A stretch of 64,000 nt of DNA, from positions 73,971 through 137,970 of the forward strand of contig UCKS01000008.1 of the NCBI GenBank assembly GCA_900473045.1, written 5' to 3'. Of this stretch, positions 57,807 through 64,000 are shown piece by piece. Every line of letters begins with the position of its first letter. The stretch's first letter is position 1. The notes under the pieces were generated by a model, which had not been told where the DNA came from, searched no databases, and was given only the letters and a program-made list of their open reading frames with translations. The translations under genes were made by a program, and so were the position numbers. This DNA is from Hyphomicrobiales bacterium (lineage in GTDB: Bacteria > Pseudomonadota > Alphaproteobacteria > Rhizobiales > Rhizobiaceae).

Positions 57807-58198
57807 CGCTTGCGTGTTCCTCGGGTTCTGGTTGACACCGGCAGTTATTCGACCGCCCACCCCATAGGATACTATTTGACGGCAGGTGTCGCGCCGAATT
57901 TGCAGAGAAAACCCGTCTGTATCGACGCGCCAAAACGGGCCAACGCCCCTCCACCATGTGGGCAGCATATTGAAAACTTGCGGCTGTGTTAGAGTGCCGG
58001 AGCGGTTCTCGGCTGAGGTTTGTCGACCACCGCACGATTACCGTACAATATTGCACGCAAAAGTGATATTTAATATATCATGCACTATTTTATTCAGTGC
58101 TTGATAACGGGTTCTGGCTATTTTGCAGACATACCGGCCACCGAAGACGATTGCCGGTGCAGATACTGCCCCACCATTGAGCCAAATCGGAATGTCGA
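57807..58198. other. Divergent intergenic region between the FAH-like and GGDEF-EAL genes
   Basis: About 390 bases without a convincing gene. A markedly AT-rich block lies at 58040-58110 and holds a plus-strand promoter. The minus-strand promoter of the FAH-like gene should be near 57830-57880. Confidence 0.55.
58051..58079 (+). promoter_or_regulatory. Promoter of the GGDEF-EAL gene
   Basis: TTGCAC, 17 bases, then TATATC, in an AT-rich block. Start of RNA would be near 58086, giving a leader of about 110 bases. Confidence 0.6.
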
Positions 58199-60397
58199 AT
58201 GGGCACGGAAACGGCTGACGCGGACACGAACAGCCCTATAGAGTGCGGCCGGTTGGAGGCCTTGTCGAACCTGTGGATTGCCGGAACGGCACCGGAACTA
58301 CGGTTCGACATGATCGCACAGCTCGCCGCCCAGCTTTTCGATGCGCAGATCGCCTTCATCACACTGGTTGAAAAGGATATGCAGCGCTTCAAGGCGGCGC
58401 ATGGGATCAATATCTCCGATATTCCCCGCTCCATATCGATCTGCACCCATACGATTGAGAGCAGCCAGGTCCTTGTGATCGACGATATGCTGGCCGATCC
58501 CCGATTTTCCGGTAATCCTCTGGTGACGGACACGCCCTTTCTTCGTTTCTATGCCGGCGCACCGCTGACAACCGCCGAAGGCTTCCGCATCGGCGCGCTG
58601 TGCATTGCAGATACGGTGCCGCGTCACGATTTTGCAGAACATCAAAGGAAAACGCTCGAACTTCTCGGCGCGCTGGTCATGGAACAGATGCGGCTGCGCC
58701 GCACGGAAATCATCCGCTCGACGGTGATGAATTTTTCCGGCGCGACGGAGCTGGCCTTCTTTGCAATCGACGCAGCCGGGCGGATCGAATTCGTCAATCG
58801 TGCAGCGCTGAACCTGTTCGGTTATCGTCAGGACGAGATGATCGGCCAGCTGATCGACATCATCATTCCCGACCGTTTTCGCGGCGCCCATCATGCGGGC
58901 CTTGCGCGGGTTCTGGCGGGGGGCACGACGAAACTGATCGGCAAGACGGTCGAGGTCGTCGCCCGCAAACGCGACCAGACCGAAGTGCCGATCGAAATTT
59001 CCCTGTCGCTGTGGAATGACGAACGCGGTGTCGGCATGGGCGCGGTGATCCGCGACATTACCGAACGGCGCGAGCGCGATGCCCGGCTGCTCAGAATGGC
59101 CAATCAGGACACATTGACGGGGCTCGGCAACCGGCACCGGTTTGAAAAACTGCTGCAGGAGGTGCTGTCGGAAAACCAGGCCGCCACCGTTGCCCTGCTC
59201 GATCTCGACGGCTTCAAGGATGTCAACGACAGTCTCGGCCACGGGGTCGGCGATGCCTTGCTCCAGGCTGTTGCCGTCCGTCTGCCATCGGTTCTGGCGG
59301 CCGATGTTACCGTGGCGCGTTTCGGCGGTGACGAATTCGCGATCCTGTTGCCCGGTGACAGGCTTGCCGATGAGGCGATGACCGCGATCGATGCAGTTCT
59401 GACGGCCTTCGAAGCGCCGTTCGATGTTGGCGGCAACGTTTTCCAGCTTGCGGCCACCATTGGCATCGCGCTTGCGCCAAACCATGGCACCGATGCCGAA
59501 GAACTGCTGGCCAGCGCCGATTTCGCACTCTACCGGGCAAAGCAGGACGGTGGCGGCACCATGCTGATGTTTAAGCCTGAGATGCGCAGCGATTCCCTCG
59601 CCCGGCGGGCGATCCAGGACGAACTGCTGCGTGCGCTGAAGAACAGTGAACTGGTCTTGTACTATCAGCCACAGGTTTCCCTGGAAGACGGCCATATCCT
59701 GGGTGTGGAAGCGCTGATCCGCTGGCAGCATCCGAAGCATGGCCTGCTCTATCCCGCCGATTTCCTGCCGGCAGTGGAATCAAGCTCGCTCGCCCTGCCG
59801 GTCGGCTGGTGGGTTCTGCGCCAAGCCTGCCGTCAGGCGGCGGAATGGCGGGCAATCGGCCTGCCGCCGATCAAGGTCAGCGTCAATCTCTTCGCAGCCC
59901 AGTATCGTGCCGGAACCCTTGTCCAGCATGTCACAAGCGCACTTGCGGAATACAACCTCCCACCGTCGGCCCTTGGCCTTGAGGTCACGGAGACGATCGC
60001 ACTCCTCAACGACGACAACGCCTTTGCAGCGGTACACCACCTGCGCGATCTTGGCGTTGGCATCGCCTTCGACGATTTCGGCACGGGCTTTGCCTCCCTG
60101 AGTTCGCTGCAACGGTTTCCGCTGACGGCACTGAAGATCGACCGGTCGTTCATCAGCGAGATGACGGAAAACCCGCATGATGCAGCCATCACCAGGGCCA
60201 TGTTGATGATGAGCAACGAACTCGGGCTGGAAACGATTGCCGAAGGCATCGAGACCGAGGAACAGGAACTCAGCTTGCGGCGGCTCGGATGCAAGGCCGG
60301 TCAAGGGTATCGCTATGGCAAGGCGCTGCCGCCGGAGCAGACCGCCGTGCTGCTGGCCAGAGGTTTCGCCGGCCGAATCCCCATCAGGATGCATTGA
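58199..60397 (+). CDS. GAF-PAS-GGDEF-EAL cyclic-di-GMP enzyme
   Basis: The 732-residue soluble protein has GAF (about 30-165), PAS (about 180-290, FSGATELAFFAIDAAGRIEFVNRAALNLFGYRQDEMIGQLIDIIIP), GGDEF (about 300-460, NQDTLTGLGNRHRFEKLL, DLDGFKDVNDSLGHGVGD, RFGGDEF) and EAL (about 470-725, VLYYQPQVSLEDGHILGVEALIRWQHP, LEVTETIALLND, DDFGTGFASLSSL, LKIDRSFI). Both catalytic signatures are intact, so it could both make and break c-di-GMP. There is no membrane segment; GAF and PAS suggest small-ligand or redox sensing. Confidence 0.95.
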   Translation: MGTETADADTNSPIECGRLEALSNLWIAGTAPELRFDMIAQLAAQLFDAQIAFITLVEKDMQRFKAAHGINISDIPRSISICTHTIESSQVLVIDDMLADPRFSGNPLVTDTPFLRFYAGAPLTTAEGFRIGALCIADTVPRHDFAEHQRKTLELLGALVMEQMRLRRTEIIRSTVMNFSGATELAFFAIDAAGRIEFVNRAALNLFGYRQDEMIGQLIDIIIPDRFRGAHHAGLARVLAGGTTKLIGKTVEVVARKRDQTEVPIEISLSLWNDERGVGMGAVIRDITERRERDARLLRMANQDTLTGLGNRHRFEKLLQEVLSENQAATVALLDLDGFKDVNDSLGHGVGDALLQAVAVRLPSVLAADVTVARFGGDEFAILLPGDRLADEAMTAIDAVLTAFEAPFDVGGNVFQLAATIGIALAPNHGTDAEELLASADFALYRAKQDGGGTMLMFKPEMRSDSLARRAIQDELLRALKNSELVLYYQPQVSLEDGHILGVEALIRWQHPKHGLLYPADFLPAVESSSLALPVGWWVLRQACRQAAEWRAIGLPPIKVSVNLFAAQYRAGTLVQHVTSALAEYNLPPSALGLEVTETIALLNDDNAFAAVHHLRDLGVGIAFDDFGTGFASLSSLQRFPLTALKIDRSFISEMTENPHDAAITRAMLMMSNELGLETIAEGIETEEQELSLRRLGCKAGQGYRYGKALPPEQTAVLLARGFAGRIPIRMH

Positions 60398-60435
60398 AGC
60401 GCGGCCCGCTCTTCCAAGCCGGTGAGCCGCGCTTC
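60396..60435. terminator. Hairpin between the GGDEF-EAL gene and pit
   Basis: GAAGCGCGGC and GCCGCGCTTC form a perfect 10-bp stem around 20 bases. It lies between two convergent stops (60397 and 60440). No clear T run, so it may act weakly or Rho-assisted. Confidence 0.5.
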
Positions 60436-60439
60436 GGAT

Positions 60440-61441
60440 TTAAAGCAGTCCCGCAGCAAAATAAAACAGAGCGGAGATCAGCGCTGCCGCCGGCAGGGTG
60501 ACCACCCAGGCGATCAGGATATTACCCGCAAGCCCCCAGCGCACCGCCGAGACACGCCGTGCCGCACCGACCCCGATGATGGCACCGGTAATGGTATGGG
60601 TCGTCGACACCGGAATCCCCAGCCATGTCGCGGCAAACAGCGTGATCGCTCCGCCGGTTTCCGCGCAAAAACCCTGCATCGGATTGAGTTTGGTGATCTT
60701 CGAGCCCATCGTGTGGACGATACGCCAGCCGCCGAACAGCGTACCGAGCGCCATGGCCGACTGACAGGTGATGACCACCCAGAACGGCACGTAGAACGTA
60801 TCGCCGAGATAGCCCTGGCTGAACAAGAGCACGGCGATAATGCCCATGGTCTTCTGCGCATCGTTGCCGCCATGGCCAAGCGAATAGAGCGAGGCCGAAA
60901 TGAACTGCAGCCCGCGAAAGCTGCGGTCGACGGCAAACGGCGTCCGGCGGAGACAGACCCAGGACACGATGAGGACAAGCAGCAGCGCCAGCATGAAACC
61001 GATCATCGGCGACATGAAAATGGCAGCCACGGTTTTGAGAAGGCCGGAAAGAACGATCGCATCACCGCCGGTCTTGGCAAGGCCAGCCCCGACCAGTCCA
61101 CCGACCAAAGCATGCGACGAGCTTGATGGAATACCGAAAATCCAGGTGACGATGTTCCAGATGATCGCCCCCATCAGGGCGGCAAAGATCACCTGTGGCG
61201 TGACGATGGATGGGTCGATGATGCCGGTTCCCAGCGTTTCGGCGACATGCAGGCCGAAAAACAGGAAGGCGATGAAATTGAAGAACGCCGCCCACATGAC
61301 GGCATATTGCGGCCGCAGAACCCGCGTCGAAACGATCGTGGCGATCGAATTGGCGGCGTCGTGCAGGCCGTTGAGAAAATCGAAGAACAGCGCGACGCCG
61401 ATCAGGGCGATGAGCAACGGCAGGGCGAGTGTCGCGTCCAT
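60440..61441 (-). CDS. pit: PiT-family inorganic phosphate transporter
   Basis: The 333-residue protein has about ten membrane helices and the two PiT signatures: FDFLNGLHDAANSIATIVSTRVLRPQYAVMWAA at the N-terminus and GIPVSTTHTITGAIIGVGAARR in the second half. It takes up metal-phosphate with protons. Its ATG shares one base with the DUF47 stop (TGATG), so the pair is coupled. Confidence 0.96.
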   Translation of the reverse strand: MDATLALPLLIALIGVALFFDFLNGLHDAANSIATIVSTRVLRPQYAVMWAAFFNFIAFLFFGLHVAETLGTGIIDPSIVTPQVIFAALMGAIIWNIVTWIFGIPSSSSHALVGGLVGAGLAKTGGDAIVLSGLLKTVAAIFMSPMIGFMLALLLVLIVSWVCLRRTPFAVDRSFRGLQFISASLYSLGHGGNDAQKTMGIIAVLLFSQGYLGDTFYVPFWVVITCQSAMALGTLFGGWRIVHTMGSKITKLNPMQGFCAETGGAITLFAATWLGIPVSTTHTITGAIIGVGAARRVSAVRWGLAGNILIAWVVTLPAAALISALFYFAAGLL

Positions 61442-62085
61442 CAGACGTTCTCGATCAGGATGCCGCTGATTTCATTGACGACGTCCTCGAAACGATCAAC
61501 CACCTTCTCGAGTTCGCCGTAGATCTCGCTGCCGATGATATACGCCATCGGATTGGAGGTGCCATGGCGGCGGAACAGGTCCTTGAGGCCCTCGTCGTGC
61601 AACTGGTCGGAGCGCTCCTCGAGCCGGTTGACCGCCTCGGCAATGGCGGTCAGGCGCGGTACATTGGCGCCGATCCGATCAAGCAGCGGGATCGCTTCCG
61701 CCACCAGCTTGGCGGAATCGGCGATCAGAACGCCCATTTCGCGCATGCCGGGATCAAAGCTCGTCTGCTCGAACAAACGGATGGTCTTGACCGTCTTGTG
61801 CATCATGTCGATGGCGTCATCCATCGACTGGATCAGGTCCTTGATGTCACCGCGATCGAACGGCGTGATGAAACTCAGGCGGACCGCCAGCATGACATCG
61901 CGGGTGATCGCGTCGGCCTGGTCTTCGAGGGCGACGATCCGGTCGCAATGGGCATCGAGATCGCCCTCGCCGGCAAGCAAGGATTTCATCGCCTCCGCTG
62001 CGCTGACGACGGTGCGCGAGTGCGCTTCGAAAAGCTCGAAGAACTTGTCTTCGCGCGGCAGGAGCTTGCGAAACCAACCCAGCAT
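61441..62085 (-). CDS. DUF47/PhoU-like phosphate transport accessory protein
   Basis: The 214-residue all-helical protein reads MLGWFRKLLPREDKFFELFEAHSRTVVSAAEAMKSLLAGEGDLDAHCDRIVALEDQADAITRDVMLAVRLSFITPFDRGDIKDLIQSMDDAIDMMHKTVK, matching the Pit accessory family (DUF47, TIGR00153). Such proteins gate or regulate Pit, which is the next gene. Spacing and orientation are those of the conserved pair. Confidence 0.95.
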   Translation of the reverse strand: MLGWFRKLLPREDKFFELFEAHSRTVVSAAEAMKSLLAGEGDLDAHCDRIVALEDQADAITRDVMLAVRLSFITPFDRGDIKDLIQSMDDAIDMMHKTVKTIRLFEQTSFDPGMREMGVLIADSAKLVAEAIPLLDRIGANVPRLTAIAEAVNRLEERSDQLHDEGLKDLFRRHGTSNPMAYIIGSEIYGELEKVVDRFEDVVNEISGILIENV

Positions 62086-62191
62086 TGTTCATCCACCTAT
62101 CTTCGTGTTGTCACGAAACTGTCACAATTCTGGCAGCCCTCATAGAGAAGACAGGGGAACGAGGAAAGCTTTTAAGGCAAAGGCGGCGCGA

Positions 62192-64000
<1,809 letters not shown>

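Overview
The window looks like a core chromosomal segment of a Rhizobiales bacterium, most probably a member of the Rhizobiaceae (Rhizobium/Agrobacterium/Allorhizobium type). The evidence is a GC-rich alphaproteobacterial codon style, a circularly permuted two-piece tmRNA encoding the tag ANDNYAEARLAA, an SspB adaptor next to it, alphaproteobacterial DUF families (DUF2065, DUF2853, DUF4169, RHH_4-type) and the gene order ilvH-ilvI / miaA-serB / degP / hflCK / folA / thyA. No phage, plasmid or integrative element is evident. The base composition looks even by eye, apart from a short repeat-rich patch at 35.3-36.1 kb.

Layout. 0-6.4 kb holds the end of an AbrB-type membrane protein, a secreted-repeat protein/ECF sigma/anti-sigma operon with a plausible self-recognised promoter, a cobalt-type nitrile hydratase operon (alpha, beta, accessory), a LysE exporter, an aldo/keto reductase and a Cys-rich Sel1-like protein. 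6.3-8.95 kb is ilvI-ilvH behind a branched-chain amino acid attenuator with an apparently leaderless leader peptide. 9-20.4 kb holds a HerA-like ATPase, miaA and serB with overlapping divergent starts, a GNAT acetyltransferase, a DegP-type protease, an ACT protein, DUF2065, hflC-hflK, folA, a GST, thyA and DUF2853. 20.5-22.2 kb is ssrA, sspB and two small genes. 22.2-32.7 kb is a giant AsmA-like protein, a D-lactate dehydrogenase-type flavoprotein, an RND efflux pair and an AhpD-like protein. 32.8-37.6 kb is uvrD/pcrA, a GIY-YIG gene framed by exact 27-bp inverted repeats, and an NCS2 purine permease. 37.8-46.5 kb is dominated by signalling: two diguanylate cyclases, a CHASE2 class III nucleotide cyclase facing a FecR protein, and a DUF2778 L,D-transpeptidase-like protein. 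46.6-55 kb has creA, pncA, cheW, a SCO protein, an FAD monooxygenase, prmA, a candidate anti-Shine-Dalgarno sRNA, pepP and azlCD. 55-64 kb has panBC, a shortened FAH-fold protein, a GGDEF-EAL protein, a Pit/DUF47 phosphate pair and the C-terminal part of ligA.

Functional themes are housekeeping metabolism (branched-chain amino acids, pantothenate, folate/thymidylate, serine), protein quality control (tmRNA, SspB, HflKC, DegP) and nucleotide second-messenger signalling (three c-di-GMP enzymes and one cyclase). The observations most worth checking are the GIY-YIG cassette between inverted palindromic repeats, the minus-strand sRNA with two CUCCUCC-loop hairpins between prmA and pepP, the ilvL attenuator, the FAH-like protein that appears to have lost its metal ligands, and the CHASE2-cyclase/FecR pair. 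All calls come from reading the sequence and from recalled family knowledge. No database search was run.
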